A DNA stretch of 64,000 nt from Streptomyces sp. NBC_01408 (GTDB lineage: Bacteria; Actinomycetota; Actinomycetes; Streptomycetales; Streptomycetaceae): the NCBI RefSeq assembly GCF_026340255.1, contig NZ_JAPEPJ010000001.1, positions 2,597,001 to 2,661,000 of the forward strand, written 5' to 3'. Both the position numbers and the translations under genes were made by a program. The notes beneath the pieces were generated by a model. It did not search any database. It had not been told where the DNA came from and worked only from the letters and a program-made list of their open reading frames with translations. Positions 52,544-59,559 of this stretch are shown here, one piece after another (the first letter of the stretch is position 1; each line of letters begins with the position of its first letter).

Positions 52544-53845
52544 CTAAGCCTTGAGGTTCTCCTTCTCCATCTCGGCGATCTCCTCGTCCGACTCCCGCCC
52601 CGGCGTCGGGATGTCGAACTTCGTGATGGCGAAGCGGAAGACCACGTAGTAGACGAGGGCGAAGGCCAGGCCGATCGGAATGATCATCCAGGGCCTGGTC
52701 GCCAGGCTCCAGTTGATGACGTAGTCGATCAGGCCCGCCGAGAAGCTGAAGCCGTCGTGCACACCCAGGGCCCAGGTCACCGCCATCGAGACGCCCGTCA
52801 GCACCGCGTGGACCACGTACAGCGCCGGTGCCACGAAGAGGAACGAGTACTCCAGCGGCTCGGTGATGCCCGTGACGAAGGAGGTCAGGGCGACCGACAG
52901 CATCAGGCCCCCGACCTCCTTGCGCCGCGCCGGCTTCGCGCAGTGCGTGATCGCCAGCGCCGCCGCCGGGAGGGCGAACATCATGATGGGGAAGAAGCCG
53001 GACAGGAACTGCCCGGCCTCCGGGTCGCCCGCCAGGAACATCGGGATGTCGCCGTGCACCACCTGGCCGTCCGGCTTGGTGAAGCTGCCGAACTGGAACC
53101 ACACCGGCACGTTCAGGAACTGGTGCAGCCCGATCACCAGCAGCGCGCGGTTCGCGACACCGAAGATGCCGGCACCCCAGGAGCCCAGGCCCACCAGCCA
53201 GTCGGAGAAGCTCTCCAGCGCATCGCCGATCGGCGGCCAGATCCACAGGCAGAGGACGGCGAAGACGATCGCGACGAAGGTCATGATGATCGGGACGAGC
53301 CGGCGGCCGTTGAAGAAGCCCAGCCAGTCGACCAGCCTGACCCGGTGGTAGCGCTGCCAGAACCAGGCGGACAGCAGGCCCATGACGATGCCGCCGAAGA
53401 CCCCCGGATTCTGAAAGGTGTACTCGGCGAAGCTGCCGTCGGGCCCCAGGCAGCCGCCCCCGATGTCCCGGGTCCCCTCCGGGCAGGCCTTGGGGAAGAC
53501 GCGCAGCACGCTCCGGTAGACGAGGAAGCCGACCACCGCCGCCAGCGCCGTCGACCCGTCCGCCTTCTTGGCCATGCCGATCGCGACGCCGACGCAGAAG
53601 AGCAGGGGCAGGCCGAGGTCGGCGTTCAGCAGCGCACCGCCCGCAGCCGCCATCACCCTGGCGAAGTCCGTCCAGCCGAGGCCGTCCTTGCCGAAGACGT
53701 CGTCCTGGCCGAGCCGGTTCAAGATGCCCGCCGCGGGCAGGACGGCGATGGGCAGCTGAAGGCTCCGCCCCATCTTCTGCAGCCCCTGGAACAAGCCGTT
53801 CCACCACTTCGGCTGCGGCGCTGCTGCGGCGCTGCTCGCAGTCAT
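52544..53845 (-). CDS. nagE1: PTS EIIC, second N-acetylglucosamine/glucose-type permease
   Basis: A 433-residue paralogue of nagE2 with the same order of motifs: LQLPIAVLPAAGILNRLGQD, GFFPIMMFALPAAALAI, GITEPLEYSF and a tail PTPGRESDEEIAEMEKENLK. It differs by an insertion with two Cys-containing segments (RVFPKACPEGTRDIGGGCLG) around residue 130. It lacks EIIA/EIIB domains. ATG at 53845 with AGGAGGG upstream. A dre operator lies between it and the divergent nagF. The GlcNAc specificity is from gene order; sequence only gives the family. Confidence 0.9.
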   Translation of the reverse strand: MTASSAAAAPQPKWWNGLFQGLQKMGRSLQLPIAVLPAAGILNRLGQDDVFGKDGLGWTDFARVMAAAGGALLNADLGLPLLFCVGVAIGMAKKADGSTALAAVVGFLVYRSVLRVFPKACPEGTRDIGGGCLGPDGSFAEYTFQNPGVFGGIVMGLLSAWFWQRYHRVRLVDWLGFFNGRRLVPIIMTFVAIVFAVLCLWIWPPIGDALESFSDWLVGLGSWGAGIFGVANRALLVIGLHQFLNVPVWFQFGSFTKPDGQVVHGDIPMFLAGDPEAGQFLSGFFPIMMFALPAAALAITHCAKPARRKEVGGLMLSVALTSFVTGITEPLEYSFLFVAPALYVVHAVLTGVSMAVTWALGVHDGFSFSAGLIDYVINWSLATRPWMIIPIGLAFALVYYVVFRFAITKFDIPTPGRESDEEIAEMEKENLKA

Positions 53846-53896
53846 CGGCGTCCCTCCTGACCGGCCCGTTTTTGGCAGTTGCAACACGTGCGGCAC

Positions 53897-53912
53897 ACTG
53901 GTGTAGACCAGT
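53897..53912. promoter_or_regulatory. DasR operator (dre) candidate 4 between nagE1 and nagF
   Basis: ACTGGTGTAGACCAGT matches the dre consensus on both half-sites (ACTGGT and ACCAGT arms). It sits 51 bases upstream of nagE1 and 165 bases upstream of nagF, so it can repress both divergent genes. Confidence 0.85.
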
Positions 53913-54076
53913 TGTGGGCAGGTTGTCGCTGATCGTCATCATTCGGTAGGCGGCGGTCATGTGCTCGCGTAGCTGGGCCAACCGTGCGTTACCGTGACAA
54001 CGCGGAACGCGTACGAGGGCACCCCGCACGCACCGGCCGCCGAGACTCGTTCTTCGTAGAACTTCAGGGAGAAAAC

Positions 54077-54310
54077 ATGGCCACCAAGGCTGAGAAGATC
54101 GTCGCCGGGCTCGGCGGTATCGAGAACATCGAAGAGGTCGAGGGCTGCATCACCCGCCTGCGCACCGAGGTCACCAACCCCGACCTGGTCGACGAGGTCG
54201 CCCTCAAGGCCGCCGGCGCCCACGGCGTCGTCAAGATGGGCACCGCGATCCAGGTCGTCATCGGCACCGACGCCGACCCGATCGCCGGCGAGATCGAAGA
54301 CATGATGTGA
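54077..54310 (+). CDS. nagF: PTS EIIB, N-acetylglucosamine-specific
   Basis: A 77-residue EIIB domain standing alone. The phosphorylated residue is Cys24 in [14 protein letters not shown]. It receives phosphate from a EIIA elsewhere and gives it to sugar entering through NagE2/NagE1. AGGGAG lies upstream of the ATG at 54077. It is transcribed away from nagE1 and shares its operator. Confidence 0.94.
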   Translation: MATKAEKIVAGLGGIENIEEVEGCITRLRTEVTNPDLVDEVALKAAGAHGVVKMGTAIQVVIGTDADPIAGEIEDMM

Positions 54311-54340
54311 CCTGAGCCCCCGGCTCACCACGCACCAGCG

Positions 54341-54370
54341 GACCCCGTCCCGGACCACCCGGACGGGGTC
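54341..54370 (+). terminator. Hairpin terminator after nagF
   Basis: A 10-bp perfect stem GACCCCGTCC / GGACGGGGTC with a 10-base loop, followed by TTG. It is 30 bases after the stop. Confidence 0.8.
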
Positions 54371-54404
54371 TTGCCGTACCCGCGCACCGGCTAGGCTCGG
54401 TCGC

Positions 54405-55139
<735 letters not shown>

Positions 55140-55244
55140 CCGTAACGGCAACCGCCGGGCCCGGCCCGGCGTCTACGCCAGTACGGGCGCACGGTGTCAC
55201 AACCGCGCGCCCGTCCACGTACCCACCTCTTCCCGGGGGACCGA

Positions 55245-55643
55245 ATGAAGCTCTCGCCCAAGCCGAAGCACCGACTGGCGGCCGTCGCCGTCGCGGCCGC
55301 ACTCGCCATACCGGCCCTGACCTCCTGCGACGCGATCTCCACCGCGATGGACTGCGCCAACACGGCCGTGGCCATCGCGGACAGCGCCAACGACCTCCAG
55401 CAGGCGGTCTCCCAGGCCGGCAACAGCCCGGAGGACGCCAAGAACGCGCTCGACTCGATCGACACCAACCTGAAGAAGATCGGCGACCAGACGGACAACG
55501 CCGACCTGGGCAAGGCCATCGACTCGATGACCACAGCCGTGAAGAACGTGCGCACCTCCCTGGAGAGCGGCAACGTCAACCCGGACATCAAGCCGGTCGC
55601 GGACGCCGCGTCGGAGATCTCCAAGGTCTGCACCCCGGGCTGA
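55245..55643 (+). CDS. Small putative lipoprotein
   Basis: A 132-residue lipoprotein. The signal (KLSPKPKHRLAAVAVAAALA) ends in lipobox ALTSC. The mature part is helical and Asp/Asn/Ala-rich (DCANTAVAIADSANDLQQAV, SIDTNLKKIGDQTDNADLGK) with a second and third Cys. No family was recognised; the heptad-like pattern suggests coiled coil. ATG at 55245. It sits between rph and rdgB, with 105 and 133 bases to its neighbours. Confidence 0.78.
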   Translation: MKLSPKPKHRLAAVAVAAALAIPALTSCDAISTAMDCANTAVAIADSANDLQQAVSQAGNSPEDAKNALDSIDTNLKKIGDQTDNADLGKAIDSMTTAVKNVRTSLESGNVNPDIKPVADAASEISKVCTPG

Positions 55644-55776
55644 CGCCCGCCGGCGGCAGCCCGCTCCAGGGCCGGCCACCGACGGCCGAGGGCCCGGGGC
55701 CGAGCACGCACGGCGACCGCGACGGCGGGCCCGCACCCCGGGCCGGGCCGGCGCGACGGCGCGGGATAATCGCGCC

Positions 55777-56391
55777 ATGACCTCCACGCCCAGCCGCCTG
55801 ATCCTGGCCACCCGCAACGCGGGCAAGGTCGCCGAGCTCCACGCCATCCTGTCCGACGCCGGCCTGCCGCACGAGCTGGTCGGCGCGGACGCGTACCCGG
55901 AGATCCCCGACGTCAAGGAAACCGGCGTCACCTTCGCCGAGAACGCCCTCCTCAAGGCCCACGCCCTGGCCCAGGCCACCGGCCTCCCGGCGGTCGCCGA
56001 CGACTCCGGCCTGTGCGTGGACGTCCTGGGCGGCGCCCCCGGCATCTTCTCGGCCCGCTGGGCGGGCGCCCACGGCGACGACAAGGCCAACCTCGACCTG
56101 CTGCTGGCCCAGCTCGGCGACATCGCCGACGAGCACCGCACCGCCCACTTCTTCTGCGCGGCCGCCCTCGCCCTCCCCGACGGCACCGAACGCGTCGTCG
56201 AAGGACGCCTCCTGGGCACCCTGCGCCACACCCCGTCCGGCACGGGCGGCTTCGGCTACGACCCGATCCTCCAGCCGCTGGGCGAGTCCCGCACCTGCGC
56301 GGAGCTGACGGCGGCGGAGAAGAACGCCATCTCCCACCGCGGCCAGGCCTTCCGCGCCCTGATCCCGGTGGTCCGGGAACTGCTGGGCTGA
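55777..56391 (+). CDS. rdgB: XTP/dITP diphosphatase
   Basis: Removes non-canonical purine triphosphates such as dITP and XTP. 204 residues. LILATRNAGKVAELHAIL is the conserved N-terminal nucleotide-binding start (Thr-Arg-Asn-x-x-Lys); GVTFAENALLKAHALAQATG and VADDSGLCVDVLGGAPGIFS hold the metal-binding acids; the end has GTGGFGYDPIL and SHRGQAFRAL. ATG at 55777. rph-rdgB order is general in actinobacteria. Confidence 0.95.
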   Translation: MTSTPSRLILATRNAGKVAELHAILSDAGLPHELVGADAYPEIPDVKETGVTFAENALLKAHALAQATGLPAVADDSGLCVDVLGGAPGIFSARWAGAHGDDKANLDLLLAQLGDIADEHRTAHFFCAAALALPDGTERVVEGRLLGTLRHTPSGTGGFGYDPILQPLGESRTCAELTAAEKNAISHRGQAFRALIPVVRELLG

Positions 56392-56404
56392 CGCCGCCCT
56401 GCAT

Positions 56405-56446
56405 GCCGAAGGCCCCGTACGCGGTGATGCGTACGGGGCCCTCGGC
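56405..56446. terminator. Bidirectional terminator between rdgB and tRNA-Leu
   Basis: An 18-bp stem with one mismatch (56405-56422 with 56429-56446), loop GGTGAT, then ATTT. The genes converge on it. Confidence 0.85.
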
Positions 56447-56452
56447 ATTTCG

Positions 56453-56536
56453 TGCGGTTGGGGGGACTCGAACCCCCACGGGTATTACCCCATTTGGACC
56501 TAAACCAAACGTGACTGCCAATTCCACCACAACCGC
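56453..56536 (-). tRNA. tRNA-Leu (anticodon TAG)
   Basis: On the minus strand GCGGTTG pairs with CAACCGC, with discriminator A. The anticodon arm TTTGG-TTTAGGT-CCAAA gives anticodon TAG. A long variable arm (class II) and T-arm GGGGG-TTCGAGT-CCCCC are present. 84 bases; CCA is not encoded. Confidence 0.94.
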
Positions 56537-56579
56537 GACACATTACCCAATTCGGACATCGCGCCCGGTTGGGTCGGAC

Positions 56580-57596
56580 TCAGTCTACGGGGCGGCCGGG
56601 GTGGGCAGCAGGTTTGGGGCGACGGTTCCGGCACCACGTGTCCGTCAGGGAGTGGCAATTGGGGCACAGGTAGCGGAGATTCTCTTGGCGATTGTCGAGC
56701 CAGTCGCCGCTGATGTGGTCGATCTGGAGCGTGATCGACTGCCCCAGCCATTCTCCGGTGTTCCCGCAGCCTCCGCAGGCGTACAGGATGCCGATCTCCT
56801 GTAGCGCGCGGTGCAGTCGGGCGCGATTGGTTCGGGGTGCTCCTTCGGGAAGCGTGACGAGGATGTCGGCCGCGACGGTCCTGGTGGACGCGGACTTGGT
56901 AGTTACCCACGTGCGTCGCTTGAAATGACCGACATCGAGTCCGAGCTGAGCGACGCGCCGCCGGATGCGGCGGTGATTCACGTCGTTGAGGGGAAGGTCG
57001 AGGGCGCGCATGAGATCGGCGTAGCTCATCGCTGCCGGGATTGCCGCGCGTAGAGCCTTCTCGGGGATGGCCAACCGGGAGTTGCGGAAGTGGGTGGTGT
57101 CGATGTTGCGCTCCCGCAGCATCTTCCCGAGCGCGGCGCGGGAACGGCCGTCGTCCGGTATGCCCAGGGTGCGGGCCGTGCTGCGGACGCTGTTGGCGGA
57201 GGCGGTCGCAAGGGCGAGTTCTTCCGTGGTGAACGGTAGTTCGACGCTGCTCCGTTGCATGCTGGGGAAGTGGCTGATGTCGATGCCCGCGGCCGTGATT
57301 CGGCGGACGATGTGGGACAGGGTGCCTGTGGCTGGGGGGATGCCGAGCATGACGGCCACCTCGCGCAAGGTGGTCGATGAGGCCGCAGCGGCAGCTATGG
57401 CCGCGTCCGGGTACTTGCGCCACGGACTGCGCTTCGCGAAGTGGCTGCTGTCGATCCCGTAGGCAGCGACTTTCTCTTGGAGGATGCGGCGCCGACCGCC
57501 GCTCTCCTTGAGGCCGAGTCGCCGCATCAGGTCGGCCCACCCCCTTGCTTCGGCGACGGCTGTGGCCAGCGTGTCGGGGTCGTACAGGTCGACCAT
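56580..57596 (-). CDS. HNH endonuclease with four repeated DNA-binding-like modules
   Basis: A 338-residue protein. Four modules of ~55-60 residues each end in Asp-x-x-His-Phe (at 49-53, 106-110, 166-170 and 221-225) and include helix-turn-helix-like stretches (LREVAVMLGIPPATG, VRSTARTLGIPDDGR). The C-terminal HNH domain has C274-x2-C277, Asp293-His294, Asn302/Asn306 and C311-x2-C314-His315. This layout suits a sequence-specific homing-type nuclease. ATG at 57596 with AGAGGGAAC upstream. It lies beside tRNA-Leu and interrupts the rdgB-bcp neighbourhood, so it may be mobile. Target unknown. Confidence 0.82.
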   Translation of the reverse strand: MVDLYDPDTLATAVAEARGWADLMRRLGLKESGGRRRILQEKVAAYGIDSSHFAKRSPWRKYPDAAIAAAAASSTTLREVAVMLGIPPATGTLSHIVRRITAAGIDISHFPSMQRSSVELPFTTEELALATASANSVRSTARTLGIPDDGRSRAALGKMLRERNIDTTHFRNSRLAIPEKALRAAIPAAMSYADLMRALDLPLNDVNHRRIRRRVAQLGLDVGHFKRRTWVTTKSASTRTVAADILVTLPEGAPRTNRARLHRALQEIGILYACGGCGNTGEWLGQSITLQIDHISGDWLDNRQENLRYLCPNCHSLTDTWCRNRRPKPAAHPGRPVD

Positions 57597-57694
57597 GGTC
57601 CGTTCCCTCTCGTCTTCGGCCACGCATGCGGCTCTCGTACGGAGTAACGGGTCGATGGTCAGATGGTTACGGCCGGTTTCGTGCGATAAGCGGA

Positions 57695-57724
57695 GCGGCC
57701 CGCACCGGATGGGGTGCGGGCCGC
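57695..57724 (-). terminator. Hairpin terminator after bcp
   Basis: A perfect 12-bp stem GCGGCCCGCACC / GGTGCGGGCCGC with a 6-base loop, 22 bases beyond the bcp stop on the minus strand. Confidence 0.8.
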
Positions 57725-57745
57725 TTCGGCGGAAGGGCGGGTGGG

Positions 57746-58213
57746 TCAGATGCCCAGGTCCTTGATGATCTTGGCTACGTGGCCGGTGGCCTTGACGTTG
57801 TAGAAGGCGTGCTCGACCTTGCCCTCCTCGTCCACGACCACCGTGGAGCGGATGACCCCGGTCACCGTCTTGCCGTAGAGCTTCTTCTCGCCGTACGCGC
57901 CGTAGGCCGTCAGCGTCTCCTTGTCGGGGTCGCCGACCAGGGTGACCTTCAGGTGCTCCTTCTCGCGGAACTTCGCGAGCTTCTCCGGCTTGTCGGGGGA
58001 GACGCCGATGACGTCGTAGCCGGCCGTGGCCAGCACGTCCAGGTTGTCCGTGAAGTCGCAGGCCTGCTTCGTGCAGCCAGGCGTCAGGGCGGCCGGGTAG
58101 AAGTAGACGATCACCTTTCGGCCCTTGTGGCCGGCGAGCGAGACCTCGTTGCCGTCCGCGTCGGGCAGGGTGAAGGCGGGGGCGGTGTCGCCCGGCTGAA
58201 GTCGGTCGCTCAT
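57746..58213 (-). CDS. bcp: Thiol peroxidase, BCP/AhpC-type peroxiredoxin
   Basis: A thioredoxin-dependent peroxidase of 155 residues. The peroxidatic Cys47 is in PAALTPGCTKQACDF and a resolving Cys52 lies five residues on, the E. coli Bcp arrangement. The beta strand KVIVYFYP precedes it, where Pro replaces the usual Tyr-Pro-x-Asp-Thr context (ALTP). VIGVSPDKPEKLAKFREKE follows. ATG at 58213. Divergent from the DUF3618 gene. Confidence 0.93.
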   Translation of the reverse strand: MSDRLQPGDTAPAFTLPDADGNEVSLAGHKGRKVIVYFYPAALTPGCTKQACDFTDNLDVLATAGYDVIGVSPDKPEKLAKFREKEHLKVTLVGDPDKETLTAYGAYGEKKLYGKTVTGVIRSTVVVDEEGKVEHAFYNVKATGHVAKIIKDLGI

Positions 58214-58316
58214 CTCAACAGTCTCCTCGGGAGGGCATCGTTATCCCACGAGACTAAGCTGACAGCCTGTTCATGGGGCACTACGCCCTACAGACCACGA
58301 CGACGGAGGCAGCGCG

Positions 58317-58655
58317 GTGCCGGAAGCCAGGACCCCCGCACAGGAAGCCAGGACCCCCGCACAGATCGAGGCGGACATCGTCCGCCGCCGTGAGCAGCTC
58401 GCCGAGACGCTCGACGAGATCGGCGTGCGCATGCACCCGAAGACGATCATGGGGGACGCGAAGGCCAGGGTTGCCTCGACGGTCGACCACACCGTCGGGC
58501 GTGCCTTCGTCGCGGTGAACCGTCTCGTGACGGACGTGAGGGACGGCCTGCGGCACGAGGACGGGGCTCCGCGGATCGAGCGGATCGTGCCCGTCGCGCT
58601 GGCCGCGGCGGGTGTGCTCGGGCTGCTGGTGATGTCGGCGCGCCGCAAGCGGTGA
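58317..58655 (+). CDS. DUF3618 membrane protein
   Basis: A 112-residue protein. The N-terminal half, EADIVRRREQLAETLDEIGVRM, is the DUF3618 signature (T-x-x-I-E-x-D-I-x-x-R-R). A single membrane helix near the end (RIVPVALAAAGVLGLLVM) is followed by SARRKR. The first ~15 residues carry a direct duplication (EARTPAQ twice, from two near-identical 18-base units). Function unknown. GTG at 58317 with GGAGG upstream. Confidence 0.85.
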   Translation: MPEARTPAQEARTPAQIEADIVRRREQLAETLDEIGVRMHPKTIMGDAKARVASTVDHTVGRAFVAVNRLVTDVRDGLRHEDGAPRIERIVPVALAAAGVLGLLVMSARRKR

Positions 58656-58701
58656 CGACCCTGCGGCGTACGGGGCGTGCGGGGGCGGGTAGGTTCGGGG
58701 C

Positions 58702-59043
58702 GTGAGCGAGAACACCACCCACGACAAGCTGCCCATCCGCATGCTGCACGACCGCGTGCTCGTGAAGTCCGACCTGCCCGAGGGTGAGCGGCGCTCGGGC
58801 GGCGGCATCCTGATCCCGGCGACGGCCGCGGTGGGCAAACGGCTGGCCTGGGCCGAGGTGGTCGCGGTCGGGCAGAACGTACGGTCGGTCGAGCCCGGGG
58901 ACCGGGTGCTGTACGACCCGGAGGACCGGGCCGAGGTCGAGGTGCGGGGCGCGACGTACGTGCTGATGCGCGAGCGGGACCTGCACGCCGTGGCCGCGGA
59001 GCGGCTGGAGGGGTCGAAGGATTCCACCGGGCTGTACCTCTGA
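58702..59043 (+). CDS. GroES-like chaperonin cofactor, orphan
   Basis: A 113-residue protein of the 10-kDa chaperonin fold: IRMLHDRVLVKSDLPEGERR, a mobile-loop-like RRSGGGILIPATA, AEVVAVGQNVRSVEPGDRVL and EVEVRGATYVLMRERDLHAV. It has an N-terminal tail and a C-terminal extension (GSKDSTGLYL) not present in GroES, and no groEL is adjacent. A second GroES-like protein is common in Streptomyces, and its partner is unknown. GTG at 58702. Confidence 0.85.
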   Translation: MSENTTHDKLPIRMLHDRVLVKSDLPEGERRSGGGILIPATAAVGKRLAWAEVVAVGQNVRSVEPGDRVLYDPEDRAEVEVRGATYVLMRERDLHAVAAERLEGSKDSTGLYL

Positions 59044-59063
59044 ACATGTGAGCTGATGCGGGT

Positions 59064-59098
59064 GAAAGGGCTGGTGGCCGAGGTCACCGGCCCTTTTC
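59064..59098 (+). terminator. Hairpin terminator after the GroES-like gene
   Basis: GAAAGGGCTGGTG pairs with CACCGGCCCTTTTC (one G-T pair) around an 8-base loop, with U-rich end TTTTC. It lies 20 bases after the stop. Confidence 0.85.
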
Positions 59099-59110
59099 GC
59101 CGTCGTTTGC

Positions 59111-59116
59111 TACGGT
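59111..59116 (+). promoter_or_regulatory. Probable -10 element of the sugE transcript
   Basis: TACGGT at 59111-59116 would start transcription near 59123, immediately before the riboswitch. No clear -35 was seen. Confidence 0.4.
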
Positions 59117-59125
59117 GGTGGGGAA

Positions 59126-59170
59126 CCCCCGACGAGACGCGCCGTACCGGGTTGACGACAAGACGACGCA
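59126..59170 (+). ncRNA. Guanidine-III riboswitch (ykkC-III)
   Basis: The sequence CGACGAGACGCGCCGTACCG followed by GGTTGACGACAAGACGACGC matches the ykkC-III consensus (CCGGACGAGGUGCGCCGUACC then CGGUCAGGACAAGACGGCGC) nearly throughout, including GACGAG, GCGCCGUACC and GACAAGACG. These make the pseudoknot and guanidinium pocket. The GGAGG ribosome site lies 22 bases after it (59191-59195). Guanidine binding is expected to turn on the exporter. Confidence 0.88.
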
Positions 59171-59203
59171 CCCCGTTCCGCTCTCGTTCCGGAGGTGCCT
59201 GTC

Positions 59204-59524
59204 ATGGCCTGGGTTCTGCTTCTCATCGCTGGTGTGCTCGAAGTCGGCTGGTCGATCGGTATGAAGTTCACCGAGGGATTCACCCGTCTGTGGCCCAGTG
59301 TGTTCACGGGCGCCGGGATCGTCGCCAGCATGGTGCTGCTGTCCTACGCGGCCAAGACCCTGCCGATCGGTACGGCGTACGGGGTGTGGGTGGGCATCGG
59401 TGCGGCGGGTGCGGCGGTGGTCGGTATGGCGGTGCTGGGTGAGCCCGTCACCGCCGCCCGGATCTTCTTCATCTGTCTGCTGCTGGTCGCCGTGGTGGGG
59501 CTGAAGGCGACCTCCGGCCACTGA
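59204..59524 (+). CDS. sugE: Guanidinium exporter, small multidrug resistance family
   Basis: A 106-residue four-helix SMR transporter of the Gdx/SugE type, which exports guanidinium in exchange for protons as a dimer. The conserved Glu13 lies in VLEVGWSIGMKFTEGFTRLW (Gly-Trp-x-x-Gly-x-Lys). LPIGTAYGVWVGIGAAGAA is the SMR helix 3 motif. ATG at 59204 with GGAGG at 59191. Regulation by the guanidine-III riboswitch just upstream supports the function. Confidence 0.95.
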   Translation: MAWVLLLIAGVLEVGWSIGMKFTEGFTRLWPSVFTGAGIVASMVLLSYAAKTLPIGTAYGVWVGIGAAGAAVVGMAVLGEPVTAARIFFICLLLVAVVGLKATSGH

Positions 59525-59559
59525 CCGGCTGCGGCCCCGGCCGCTGACGGGCCCGACCC

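Noticed and set aside
56453..56536. tRNA-Leu as an integration site of a larger island
   Set aside because: Only the HNH gene adjoins it, with no repeated tRNA end or integrase; the surrounding rdgB and bcp genes are backbone.
57545..58393. Plus-strand open frame over bcp
   Set aside because: Val/Leu/Gly/Arg-rich shadow of bcp on the other strand; no start signal and no similarity.
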